Origin: Alitta virens
Taxonomy: Eukaryota; Annelida; Polychaeta; Phyllodocida; Nereididae
Length of the DNA stretch: 64,000 nucleotides
Assembly: GCA_932294295.1 (NCBI GenBank)
Contig: OW028580.1
Span: 7,655,374-7,719,373 of the forward strand
Direction of reading: 5' to 3'
The translations under genes and the position numbers were made by a program. Each line of letters begins with the position of its first letter. Within the stretch, counting starts at the first letter, position 1. The notes under the pieces were generated by a model. The model was given only the letters and a program-made list of their open reading frames with translations. It had not been told where the DNA came from and made no database searches. Of the stretch, positions 11,001-21,944 are shown one piece after another.

Positions 11001-14000
11001 ATTTAGATATATTATCATGACTACTGGATGGACAGCGGTACCACGATCCATCAAAGACCAAGCCGACTTCTGGGTCAAAATCTTTGATAAAGATGAAGCT
11101 TCAGAGTTTGAAAGCAAAGCAAAGTCTTTTGAAGGTAAGATTAGTTTGATAATCTCCTATATTGTAAATGTCATGTGTGACAAGTGCCATTTTCAAAACA
11201 GTAGACACCCCAGGGCATTTCCATATAGCATACTAGATCGAGTCCAAAAAGTTTGAACGTTTGCCATTGTCAGATGACATTGCACCTATGAATAGCCGTT
11301 CCTGCGTGTTATCTTGACTTGTGTTAAAAAATATCATATTATATCAAATTGTACTGTATTTTGTTTTATTGTCTCAAAGGTATTTATCTGAAGCTTAGAC
11401 AGCTTACCAGAGGTGTAAGTACCATAACGTACATAATGTGATGTGAAGGTTTGAGTCCACATCATAAGACATATGATTTAATCAGTGGGTTCTCTTACTT
11501 GTCCAAGGATGTAGGCCTAGATACGGAGTTAAGTGGGCCTCCAATTTAAGTCTCACAGGTTTAGAATTGAACCAATACCTTGCCTTCAGACCGCCTAGAT
11601 GCCTTATACACAGAATGCCATATTGGATGAACGTCTATCCCAACGTTAACATCGACGATCACCATTGGGCTGATATATTGAGCGAGAGACGTTATCTGGG
11701 TAATGCAATTGTCAATGTCTACTTCCTCTACTCTTCAGATACCAGAGCTTCATGTAATGTTGGTGCTGACATCTTGTTCATCATAGATGAGAGTGGAAGT
11801 ATTGGTTCTCGTGATTATCAAATAGAGAAAGATTTTGTGACGCAAGTGATTCAAAATCTTGCACTCGGTACAACGGCTAATCAAGTTGGTGTTATAACCT
11901 ACAGGTGAGTTTTCAGTGGAAGCATTGTGATTGGTTTTGCATGTACCTTGTAGTCAAAACTACAGTCATTGTGTTTTATAAAAAATTCTTTGTTTCAGCT
12001 CAAGCTCTCATGTTGACATTATGCTGGACACATACACAGACAAGACAGCGTTAATGAATGCGGTTAGAAGTCTCAGGTAACATTTATGTAAAACAACACT
12101 TTTAGGCATGATTTTGCACTGTTAAATCAGTTAAAAAGTTCAAATTGATATTTATGATATATTCATATCATTGCAGCTATGCTGGTTCGTCAACAGCCAC
12201 TGACAAAGCTCTACAGCAATTGGTAGATGTTGCATTTGCATCTGGGAATGGTGCACGACCAAAAGGAAAGGGTCATCCGAGGGTCGGAATTGTCCTGACT
12301 GATGGAGGAAGTAACAATCGTGCACAAACCCAGATACAGGCAACTAGAGTAAAGGATCAGGATATTATTTTGTTTTCTGTTGGTAAGCTATAAAGTTTAT
12401 GATGTTGGACTTCTTGCTGAGCCATTGATAGCATGTAAAGTCCACAATGCGCAGAATCAGAAATATATATTGCAGATTGATAGCCTGCTAATATAATGGC
12501 GTGCCGTTAAAACATAGGAAAAAAATAAATGCTCCATCCTGTGTAACTATTAAAAGACCATCGTAATTTGATTTGGTTTGTCTATTTACAACAGGCAAGA
12601 TGAAAGATGAAATTGAGAATTTAAAAAATAACTAGCGTTCAGATCCATGCAGTATTCTTCATCTTAAGATTATGACTGTGTTATAGGTGTTTCTGAGGAT
12701 AAGAAACTTACTTATTACATTTGTAGTATTGTGAATTAATGGCTATTTCTCCAAAGTGATGCAGCATTGAGTTAAAGAGAATGGCAAAATTTACTGTAGG
12801 TAGAATGTTTATATAATGGCATGATGTTAAAAACAACAGTTTATTTCTTCAAAAAGACGCATCATTGATTTAAAGAGAATGTTTTGAATAGGATTTATCA
12901 AAATATCAAAACTGTCATTGCTTTTACATTGTGATTAGGTGTGGGAAGAAATGTCTATGTTCCTGAACTTGAAGGAATTGCCAGTGAACCCACTTGTCTC
13001 TACTACTCGCAACTGAACAGTGGTTTTGCTGAGATTTTGGACCTGGTGTCATCCATATCTGCAACTACATGCAGAGGTAAGGGGCTTTTTGCAATATGAG
13101 AATGATTATCAATGTTCAGTAACTGATATGAAAAGTTCAAAGAACAAAGTTTAGTTTGTAACCCGGTTAGCTGACATTGATCCAATCTGGGTAACACTGG
13201 CCAGACATTCAGCCAATGTGACACGTTTTGTGGTGAGTACTGCATTCCGTAACATCCGATCTGGTGAAGTCATACACCCTTTCCACACAGCAGCCATGTT
13301 GGAATTTTTGACTCATTGGCCTTATATTTAATTACGTCAAATATTATGACGTTATTACTTGACCATTGTTTTGGCACACTGATCTTTCCATGGCCATTGT
13401 CTACTGATGACGTCACAATACTTCGACGTCTATATTAGGTCATGTGAATCCAAACCTCTCATCGGTTAAGGCAGTCTCAGGTAATGGGAGTCAAACTGCT
13501 GTAAAATCTGTATAATGAGTGTGCATTGTGAAATGTTGGCCCAGTTCTTCACCCACGGTGTTACCACCCTTGCCACAAGGGGGCCCAAGGCTTTCAATGG
13601 TTAACCAGAGCAGACGCCATAGAATGCTTGATTTGGTGTAATTGAAACCTTAGAATTTAGATCATTCCAATTTTATGATTCTTGTGTGATTACAATAAGA
13701 AATGTTCCAGAATCAAGGTTTGTGATTCCCAAAGGTGATCTTGATATTGAATGTTGAATTGGGGTTTCACATGATTTCAACTGTTTTCAGGGCAAATGTC
13801 TTACTCATGAATACAATAATTTTCAGTTCCTGTTTCTTTCGAGCCAAATGCAACAATAGTTAAACCAGTTGAAGGTGGAGTTCCTTACAATTGTGAAATC
13901 ACTGTTCCTCCTGAAGGTGCCTCTGTGCAGGTGAGTCTGATTCTGCAAACAATATTATAATATATTCAATATTTTGTGTTTTTATACGATATATTGCACT

Positions 14001-16278
14001 GTATTATGAATGCACAATAATGTTTATATATTGGCATAGCCGCTGCGACAGTGCTTTGTCAATTATCTGGGAACTCTATGACAGTGCTGTGTCCATAACT
14101 AAGAAAAATCAGATGAAGTCATCAACGCTATACCTGTGAATTAAGCAGATGATCAGTCGGAGAATAGTAATAGTTGATCTCATTGGCTGGTGTCAATAAG
14201 AGAGAAATGCGTGTCTGTGGACATTTCGATATATAATTGCAAGTTATTTTGATATGGACATTTATACATGGGTACTGTTTGTATAGTATGAATAAAGTTT
14301 TTGAAATGATTTGTCATCATCGACGTTAAGGTCATGATAAATATTTTAAAGATATCTTTTGACATTCGGTCTTTTCTAATTTTTCTTATACTTCAGCTCA
14401 CCACAACTAAAGGAAACTTGACACTCTTCCTGTCGGACACAACATACCCAAGTCTGGCTTACTACGATGTCAAAATCAGTGTAAGGTTGGGTAGTACCGC
14501 TGCAGTGTATGTTCCAGCGGGATCAAACACAACCAACAGTATCACTTATTGTAGTATCTTAAGTGAAGAGACGACTGATGTGACAATCATCACAAGCCCT
14601 GGTCGTAAGTGGTTTGCTTGGAATTGAATGTGAAATTATAGACATAACAAACTATCCAGCCATTAGCCATAGAATACAATAATAAGACGGTACCACACTC
14701 CGTCTGCATGGGAACACCCAGCTGCTAAGAAAGGTTGCAGATTTTAAGGATGGGCACTTACTTACTTTTTTCATGCAAAATAAAACAGGTAATTCTGTGC
14801 AGCTGAGGGTTCCCAATCTTGGTGGAGCCTTATATTGACATTATCCGATTATAAAAACTAAGATATACCAGGTTGGCTTCATTCCACATATGCTAAAAAC
14901 GGTAATTTAGATCCATTTAGAGAGAATTACAAAATTTATTATCTTCTTAAATGTGCCTGAATTTAATTTCTCATACAGCAATCACATACAACTGCTTAAA
15001 AGGGAGAAATCCCTGCACAGAAGAAAACCTAGCCAAAGGGCGGTTCTATTATCCACATGACTCTCCAAACAAGTATGTCCAATGTGGAGCAGTTGGTCAG
15101 TGCTTTGACATGAGCTGTCAACCTGGACTAGTTTGGGATAAGGAGAACTTTGCGTGTGATTGGCCTAAATCTGGAACTGACCCTGTTTCTCCACCTGGTT
15201 GTAAGTATTTCCTTTCCTAATCATTAAATTATGTTATTTTAGTATAATGACAAATGTTTTTGGTTATGTTATTTAAGTATTATGACAAATCAGCCTACAT
15301 GTATTCGGTTCCATACCCTTCTTTGTTTTTTGTTTTGTCTGACCAAGTGATTGGTGTCTCATACTGGCTGTAGCTTAAAAATAACATAATACATACAGCA
15401 TACACTGAAACACATGGTTATATACCATCTTAGATTGACCATTTTTTTTCCTCCTCAGCGATTACCTACAATTGCCGAGAAGGTCGAAACCCTTGCACCA
15501 AAGAAAACATTGAAGATGGAAAATTCTACTTTCCTCATGATAATCCTAATCAGTATGTCCAGTGTGGATCTGTCGGTCAATGTTTTGACATGAGCTGTCC
15601 ATCTGGACTGATCTGGAACAAAGATATTTTGACTTGCGATTGGCCTCCTCCAACTGAGACTCCACCAGGCTGTAAGTTTCATTTATTAAATCTGTCAATC
15701 ATTTAATAATTTTCTTTTCATACAGTTGTTGAAAGTTCAGTAGGGCTGGAACACCAGCCAGTTTGAGACACCAATCACTTGGTCAGACAAAAACAAAAAC
15801 AAAGAAGGGTATGGAACCGAATACATGTAGGCTGATTCATCTGTTTTTAAGACAACTGAGGTTGGAGGGTGAGAAGGGCTTTGCACCATATAAGGCTGAT
15901 CAGGATGAGGCGAATGATGAAGTAATCTTCCAACATGGTGTAAGCCAACGTACTGAACAAAGCTGAAACCAATCACAAAATTACAATGTGGTCTCCTTTT
16001 CCTAACCATTATAATTAATGTTATTTTAGTATTATGACAAATGTTTTTGGTTATGTTATTTTAGTATTATGACAAATGTTTTTGGTTTTTTAGCTGGCTA
16101 CACTTGCGCAGCTCCAAATCCTTGCAACCGGGAGAATATTGCAAGTCGCGGATACTACTATGCCCACGTTGATGCAAATAAATTTGTCCAATGTGATGAC
16201 CATGGTGGATGCTTTGAAATGCCTTGTTCTCCTGGAACCAAATGGGATGATGCTATCAAGACCTGTAACCGTGCTTAG
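8079..16278 (+). CDS. Gene 1: secreted VWA protein with three CBM_14 chitin-binding domains
   Basis: Thirteen coding exons join in frame to 682 codons plus stop: 8079-8177, 8498-8644, 9026-9180, 11007-11134, 11739-11904, 11999-12076, 12177-12382, 12939-13076, 13827-13930, 14397-14604, 14979-15200, 15459-15671, 16094-16278. All junctions are GT-AG. Residues 1-20 are a signal peptide. Residues about 34-176 form an N-terminal domain with FLRRMAFVETLDG, GGIWK and DLSKPLYSGLAAALY, which resembles lysozyme-like/SLT motif order (inference). Residues about 182-370 are a VWA domain with a complete MIDAS (D193-E-S-G-S197, later LTD300G). A beta-rich spacer (373-476) follows. Three six-cysteine CBM_14 domains (about 480-545, 552-615, 624-681) each occupy one exon and would bind chitin. 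The expected product is an extracellular chitin-matrix protein comparable to Pif/BMSP. An acceptor at 8060 implies a 5' untranslated exon. Confidence 0.9.
9261..10768. mobile_element. Element A: PIF/Harbinger-like non-autonomous element in gene 1 intron 3
   Basis: 1,508 bp with long terminal inverted repeats. The left end starts AGCCCCGTTCCCACATAGCC and the right end is the complement of AGCCCTGTTCCCACATAGCC, with similarity continuing for about 50 bp. It is flanked by TTA on both sides (9258-9260, 10769-10771), the 3-bp TWA duplication typical of PIF/Harbinger. It contains no transposase. The inner arms are packed with imperfect copies of a GGGTTACTCGGCGGGT-like word in both orientations. 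The core holds CTAT/ACAT microsatellite and a motif shared with element B (AAAATCGGATTAATATT, AGCAGCAGCCTTTTAAA). It sits inside a SINE. Confidence 0.8.
10772..10935 (-). mobile_element. tRNA-derived SINE (family 1), split by element A
   Basis: Read on the minus strand, this matches the SINE at 33989-34195: a tRNA-like head with TTCAATTCCC (B box), the phrase CTGGGCTTCCAACCAC, then GTTGGATGGCTGTTTC and CTCATTGCCATGGTCC. The 3' remainder (GAGTGGGTGGGTGGATT) lies beyond element A at about 9232-9257. The SINE therefore inserted first and was later interrupted. Confidence 0.75.
11375..11575 (-). mobile_element. Degraded SINE family 2 fragment in gene 1 intron 4
   Basis: Scattered matches on the minus strand to the better preserved copies at 28062-28378 and 42465-42735: GAAGCTTAG-CAGCTTAC, GTTTGAGTCCACATCATA, TTACTTGTC, and GGCCTCCAATTTAA. 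It is heavily mutated and lacks a recognisable tRNA head. It lies just before the exon that begins the VWA domain. Confidence 0.5.
15231..16086. repeat. Inverted and direct repeats bracketing gene 1 exon 12
   Basis: About 80 bp at 15292-15372 reappears as its reverse complement at 15751-15835 (AGCCTACATGTATTCGGTTC, CATACCCTTCTTTGTTTTT, CTGACCAAGTGATTGGTGTC). Exon 12 (15459-15671) lies between the two arms. Outside them a 35-bp AT-rich unit (TATGTTATTTTAGTATTATG ...) is present twice before the left arm (15231-15290) and twice after the right arm (16016-16086). The same intronic sequence therefore brackets an inverted-repeat block carrying one chitin-binding exon. Confidence 0.8.
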
Positions 16279-16830
16279 AAATAGACTCAATTACAGAAGC
16301 CAGGAAATTAGTAATACTTTTGGGATACTTTTATAGAGGGGTACATTTGGAGAACATGCAGACAACATTTTAGAATTAATGCATTTCAAAATTGACTGCT
16401 CTCATCTGTAATAAGAATCTAAATCACCAAGTATGATGTTTTAGAAGGAATCAAAATATAGATGTCAGAATGACAAAGAATGTTTTTGTGTTTGTTGGAT
16501 CTCGTTTATGGCCTGAATGATTAATACAAAATTGGGAGAAACTCCTAAATGATATTTTATGTGCACCAAAAATGCATTAGTTTTGCCTCTTTTGAACAAA
16601 TTTCTTAGTGAATGATAAATGGCAGAAATAAAGATATTTAATCTAAATTTAAATTAACTTTATCCTTGTTCATGGTCAGGCTGGATATTTATTAGGGTAT
16701 AAAACTACAGGATGTTTTGTTTTGAAATTTAAGTGCCCATCAAACATGTATACATTCTCATAAAAGTACAATAAAATATCACAAACTTACCTAAGTTGTT
16801 TTCTATGTTCTTACTTTATGTTTAGTACTT
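16279..16830 (+). other. Gene 1 3' UTR and downstream flank
   Basis: The stop TAG at 16276-16278 is followed by AT-rich non-coding DNA with a canonical poly(A) signal AATAAA at 16627-16632 and another AATAAA at about 16769. The whole stretch is paralogous to 6757-7310, which supports its being transcript-linked sequence that was duplicated with the gene. Confidence 0.6.
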
Positions 16831-16984
16831 GAAATAATTTCGCTTTTGAAACAACAATTAATGTCATAGGCTTGGTCTGAAAGGGGGCATTTCTCTTCTC
16901 CTCAAGTGTGAACTTGTACTTTTCTTCTCTGATAGCTTGGACATATGTAAACATATCAAGACATCTATTGACATTTCTAATTTT

Positions 16985-17470
16985 TCTTATACTTCAGCTC
17001 ACCACAATAAAGGGAAACTTGACCTTCTTCCTATCGAACACAACATGCCCAAGTCTGGCTTACTACGATGTCAAAATCAGTGTAAGGTTGGGTAGTACCG
17101 CTGCGGTGTATGTTCCAGCAGGATCAAACACAACCGACAGCCTCACTCATTGTAGTATCTAAGGTGAAGAGACTACTGATGTGACAATCATCAGGAGCCC
17201 TGGTCATAAATGGTTTGCTTGGAATTGAATGTGAAATTATAGACATAACAAACTATACTGACTTACAAGGATGGTACATATTCATCACAGTCATTCTGTG
17301 CAGCTGAGGGTTCCCATATTGCATTATTCGATTATCAAAACTGAGATATACCATGTTGGCTCCATTTTGTCATACAGCAATCTCATACAACTGCTTAGAA
17401 GGGAGAAATCCTTGCACAGAAGAAGACCTTGCCAAAGGGAATTTCTATTATCCAATGTGGAGCAGTTTTT
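16985..17470 (+). pseudogene. Broken copy of spacer and first CBM_14 exons (psi)
   Basis: 16999-17208 is nearly identical to gene 1 exon 10, including the preceding intron end (TTTCTAATTTTTCTTATACT). Three lesions are visible. A TTA codon has become TAA at about 17160. The donor after CCTGGTC reads ATAAAT instead of GTAAGT. The following chitin-binding exon (17380-17465) keeps its acceptor and the ACTGCTTAGAAGGGAGAAAT start but lacks about 26 bases (TATTATCC joins directly to AATGTGGAGCAG) and then loses similarity. The high identity implies a recent duplication of the gene 1 3' half. Confidence 0.85.
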
Positions 17471-17814
17471 AACAAAGTCATGATACACGTCACATGAGCC
17501 CTTTATTTAGCTATTTTCAGTAATTTCAATCATAAATATGCTAGGCATTCTAATGTCTGTGGGCATTGTAATTTCTGGTATACAATGCAAAAAGATCAAT
17601 ATATTAACATTGGAAACTTGGGTAACAGAAATTTTATAAGTTCGGGTGAGGGCTGAACATGTTACTTATTCTATATTAGTTTGGAGCTCAATGGGAACTC
17701 GCCATTGTCTTGTGATGAATATTATGATATAAGAAGTGGCCTGTCAATTAGGAGCTGCACTATGATGGTCTTTCCTTTGTTTCCCTATTTGTATTTGGGC
17801 CAGACTACTTAAAG

Positions 17815-19870
17815 GGGTGTGTTCGCACTGTAACGTACAAAACCTACGAGTGACCACGTACGTAGAAATGGGCCATACGTAGCTATACATGCTCAATCAT
17901 GGGTCTGTTAATCACGTATAAATGCTTTCCATGAATGTACTTGAGGCAGTCGTAGATTGCTTACCTTACGTCCATCGTCATTGGAGCTATATATTTTGTC
18001 ATATTTAGCATGTACACAACTGCCATAGCTTGCATATACACGCACATTATTATCTGTAATATGTACTTTCTGACATATACACGCATGCGTGAATGTTGTA
18101 TTGCTCGCACGCGCAATTCGTGTATATGCAACTTATGTCATACCACGCACCCTTGTTCATTATGATGGACGCGCCAATGCGCAGATCTCCTGCATGGTGC
18201 GTGTTTAATTAATTGCCACGAGTGGAGCTATTTGCATTGAAATATCTCGCATGTTATTCACATGTGTGTATATGCAACAATTAACTAGCACATGTGTAAG
18301 GGATTAGGGGCAATTACAAGCATATTTAATGCGCGTCAGTGTGACATAACCCACAACATTATAAAATCTGTGCAAAATAAAATTTAAAACATTATATATG
18401 TCTTAATTAATTTTCTTTAGCAGGACACAAAAAAATACTGTCAAATTTAGATCTATTTAGAAGGTGTGTACTTGGTAGGCACTTTCCTGCACCTATTTGA
18501 TACAATTTCCACTCTTTTTCCCCTGAGAAATATCAGTTTTATGATTTATCGTTCCATAAGTAAGCTATCCAACTGTACTGTTTGAACAAATAAAAAAAAC
18601 AAATAGGTTAGAAAAATGGACAATACATTGTATTGTTTCCAAAAAAAGGGGTGAAACATCAAATAATTTAGGCCAAATGGTTCGGGTTTAGACAGCATGA
18701 TTTGACTATTCGTGTGATTCAATACAAGCTCTCTGATGATGCAATGACCAACTTAAAACAAAAATGGGATTGAAAGGATTAGTGCGACATATATTAGCTC
18801 ATGATACATGTGCTGATAACGCACATGCTGGCGCTATTCAAGTATATTATGTCATCACATCTTGCCCCACATGTGTTGTTGATAAAAATTTCATTAACTT
18901 ATTTTATATCTTACTTCAATGTACATTTAAGAATATTGCACCCCATCCAAAAAACAATCACAATTAAATATTAGGCAAAGCTACATTTTTCTCGCATCTG
19001 TGAGAAACACTTTTTGCCTTTGCCTAGACCTTTGGCCTTGGCCTATAACATTTTTCTCGCGTCTGTGAGAAACACTTTTTGCATTTGCCTAGACCTTTGG
19101 CCTCGGCCTATATTCAGAAACTGCTAATTTTTTCCCTTAGCCTTCTCACCTGACTTTCTTTAACTTAAAGACGTTCGTCTTTAACTCACCTGAAGATGTT
19201 AAAGGAGTGCTAAAATTCAACTGGCAATTACTTGACTTCTATACATGATAGAACAATGCGGTTTTTTTCTGATTAGTTCATTTGCAATATTCTTATCATC
19301 TATATTGATTAAAACAAAAAAATACAGGAATAAAATTAGATAATTTGCTTATGATGATTGAGTCTTTTTGCAATGAATTTAGTTATAATGCACCCATGCA
19401 GGGCATCTTGAAAGAGTATTTGCTCTGCCCAATGTAGTGAATCGTTATCCATATAGGGGGCCTACACGAATGCGTGGGTGTGCATAAACTGCCAGTACAT
19501 TATTTCAATGAATAAATTTACTCTCGTGAATGTGTCATATATTACATAGCTGTAAAAACGAGCATGCGTGTAAGTGTGCTTTGATGCACCGGCAAAAACT
19601 CGCAGATTCGTGTATGAGTGAAATCATACACCAGGCAAAAAAATTACATGTGGTATATCACTCACACTAACGAATGTGCGTACTTATACGTACACGGGTG
19701 TCAGTTATGTTATATACACGAGTGTTAGGGAGTGCACATACCCGAATGTTGTGCGAGTAAAAACATATCCACGAGCGAGAAATTGCATATACACGAACGT
19801 GCGTGGATTGCAAAAACGAGCAAAATATATATATGCGTCATTGGGCAGATATATTGTTGTTCTCTTGCCC
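17815..19870. other. Region of dispersed ACACGAATGCGTG-like words, unassigned
   Basis: No gene is recognisable. Two blocks, 17820-18320 and 19460-19850, are unusually rich in CpG words such as TATACACG, GCATGCGTG, CACGAATG and TTCGTGTATATGCAA, in both orientations. They give an imperfect inverted relationship across the interval (for example 18106-18125 against the complement of about 19780-19795). The left edge reads TTAAAGGGGTGTGTTCGCAC, somewhat like the ends of elements A-C, but I found no matching right end. Confidence 0.35.
18973..19115. repeat. Tandem duplication, unit about 68-70 bp
   Basis: Two head-to-tail copies containing ACATTTTTCTCGCATCTGTG, AGAAACACTTTTTGC, TTTGCCTAGACCTTTGGCC and TCGGCCTATA. 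They differ at a few positions and have no coding potential. Confidence 0.8.
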
Positions 19871-19884
19871 AAAAGTCGGAAATC

Positions 19885-20030
19885 TCCTTTTTTTAACGTG
19901 CAGTAGAACTCCGAATGTGAAGTTGAAAAATTATTTGTGCAGTTGTAAATCTGATAATGTGTAGTCTTGAATTTATCTTAAATTATCTTTAACTGAACAT
20001 TCGGGGTTCTACTGCACGTTCAAAAAAGAC
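19885..20030. mobile_element. Short hairpin MITE next to a degraded chitin-binding exon
   Basis: Arms of about 30 bases (TTAACGTGCAGTAGAACTCC on the left, complement GTTCTACTGCACGTTCAAAA on the right) flank about 85 bp of AT-rich sequence. The CAGTAGAAC start resembles Tc1/mariner or pogo-like ends. The flanks AACGTG and CACGTT are also complementary, so the true boundary is uncertain. Confidence 0.65.
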
Positions 20031-20310
20031 CTGCGATTTGTGGATATTTGAACCCATGTTCTGGCAGTGGCTGCTACTTCCCTCATCCGGATCCAAGCAA
20101 ATTTAAGCAATGTGGTGCAAATGGGATATGCCTGTGGTTTTTACACCTATTGGAACAATACCATCCAAGGATGTGACCGCAAATAATATGTAGAATCACA
20201 AAGCAAATATTCCAAGGGATGGACTGCACTGCAAACCTCCATGCTAGAGAAGTATAATGGGCACATTATAATTAATGCTTTGTAAACTTGAATAAATATT
20301 ATGATTGTTG
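20031..20310 (+). pseudogene. Degraded terminal CBM_14 exon and 3' UTR
   Basis: About 20040-20187 encodes a recognisable last chitin-binding domain: NPCSGSGCYFPHPDPSKFKQ, then CGANG-C. After that the frame must shift to continue as YWNNTIQGCDRK followed by TAA. Cysteine spacing matches the final exons of genes 1 and 2. The frame break, and the hairpin element immediately upstream where an intron end would be, mark it as dead. An AATAAA at about 20291 fits a 3' UTR. It may be the 3' end of the broken copy at 16985-17470 or a separate older remnant. Confidence 0.65.
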
Positions 20311-20579
20311 TTAATAGTTAAAATTGTGTGAAATAAGTATGGATTTATGTAGTCATAAAGGCTTGTTATACATACTGTACTTGCACCATTTGTTTAGCCT
20401 TGAATGTAGCTTATATAATCAATTTGATAATTAATAATTTAGGCCTAAAACTTTCCTACCATGTAGAAGCAGTTGGACATAAGAATAGTGAGTAGAAGGA
20501 GACTTAGTATGTTGTTTTGTCTATTATATGACCAATGTATCATGTATGAATGTCAATAAAATCGTGTATATCAAATTAT

Positions 20580-20875
20580 GTAATACATACGACATACTAC
20601 AATACTACATACTACATACGACATACTACTTATTACATACTACATACTACATGCGACATACTACTTATTACATACGACATACTACAATACTACATACTAC
20701 ATACGACATACTACTTATTACATACTACATACTACATGCGACATACTACTTATTACATACGACATACTACAATACTACATACTACATACGACATACTACT
20801 TATTACATACTACAATACTACATACGACATACTACTTATTACATACTACATACTTCATACTTCATACTACATACT
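20580..20875. repeat. Minisatellite of 85-bp units made of TACATAC/GACATAC words
   Basis: The marker GACATACTACAATACTAC recurs at 20591, 20676 and 20761, giving an exact 85-bp period over about 3.4 units. Each unit is built from TACTACATA, CGACATACTA and TTATTACATAC words. The open frames across it are a by-product of the repeat. Confidence 0.9.
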
Positions 20876-21684
20876 TTTGTGATGAACATTAAAAAATATA
20901 AAAGTTATTTACTTGAAAATTATCTTGGTAAAAAAGTAGACATTTAGTGTCCCTCCCTGATGCCTAACATCAAAGTACACAATGAAGTTGAAGATTTCTA
21001 ATTTGTGCCTCTGTCTTTTTGAAGCGCCAGTCAAATAAAATTTCCTCTTAGCAGTGCTTAGGTCAATGAGTGATAAAATGAACTTCCTAGTTTTGAAGTC
21101 TCTGATGGAGTATTTATGTACTTTATACATCGACATGACTAATAGCAGACATTATTTCGGTATTATTTCGTCATTAAGGCTAATAGTAATTTGCAACAAA
21201 AGTGGTCTTAATGGCGAGGCTGCCTGTCAAGGACTATATTGGCATCATTAAAAAGTGAATAAAAACGAATAAAGATAAAGCTTGCTGGTTTTGGAGTGTA
21301 AGTCCAAGTATCCGTTCCTTAAAACTATGCCATGCTTTAAATAGTTCAAATCCAGATTAAGAAATATGTTAATATAGCTTGTTTTTTGGTACGGTTGGTT
21401 AATTTAAAATTTAGATAATAACTGCCCAGCAAACAAAACAATATCAAAGGCAGCTTGTGAAATTATTAGAGTTATGATAACATTATACGTTAATGTCAAG
21501 ATAACTTTCATCACTTGAAGTCCTCATAAAGTCGTTCAACCAAAAGGACCGCCTCAAGGATCACCTCAATTACAAGCAAACAACTTTTTGACAAATACAA
21601 GCACTTTTGTAAACTTAACGAAATGAAAACGGATTGCTCAAACATCAAAGTCAAACTGTTGTTGAAATAACAATTTAGTGAGAT

Positions 21685-21944
21685 CCCAGATAGCGTGTCA
21701 GGTCAGGTCGACATCGCTCATGTTGGTCATCGGTGGCCATCGTTGGGCTGATATGTCGATAAGGCATGTTATCCGGGATACAGTGTGGCCGAAAACTATA
21801 ATTTGGGCTTATCGGAGGAGTTTTCATTTTAAACTGTAATTTGGGCTAGCCAAAAGAGTCTTCATGTTAAACTATAATTTGGGCTAGTCAAAAGAGTCTT
21901 CATTTTAAACTATAATTTGGGATGTGTCAAAAGAATCTTCATTT
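21685..21944. repeat. Small inverted-repeat element followed by a 38-bp tandem array
   Basis: 21685-21778 begins CCCAGATAGCGTGTC and ends GGCATGTTATCCGGG, an imperfect inverted repeat related to the CCCAGATAGCATTCC family. About 21792-21944 carries four copies of a unit of about 38 bp (AAACTATAATTTGGGCTAG, CAAAAGAGTCTTCATTTT). Confidence 0.65.

Noticed and set aside
8079..16278. Variable-region chitin-binding protein (VCBP) identity
   Set aside because: No Ig V-type domain is visible. The middle domain is VWA, with DxSxS and LTDG metal-site motifs.
20528..20947. 139-codon Tyr/Thr/His-rich open frame
   Set aside because: Read-through of the 85-bp TAC-rich minisatellite; the period is not a multiple of three, so frames are scrambled between units.
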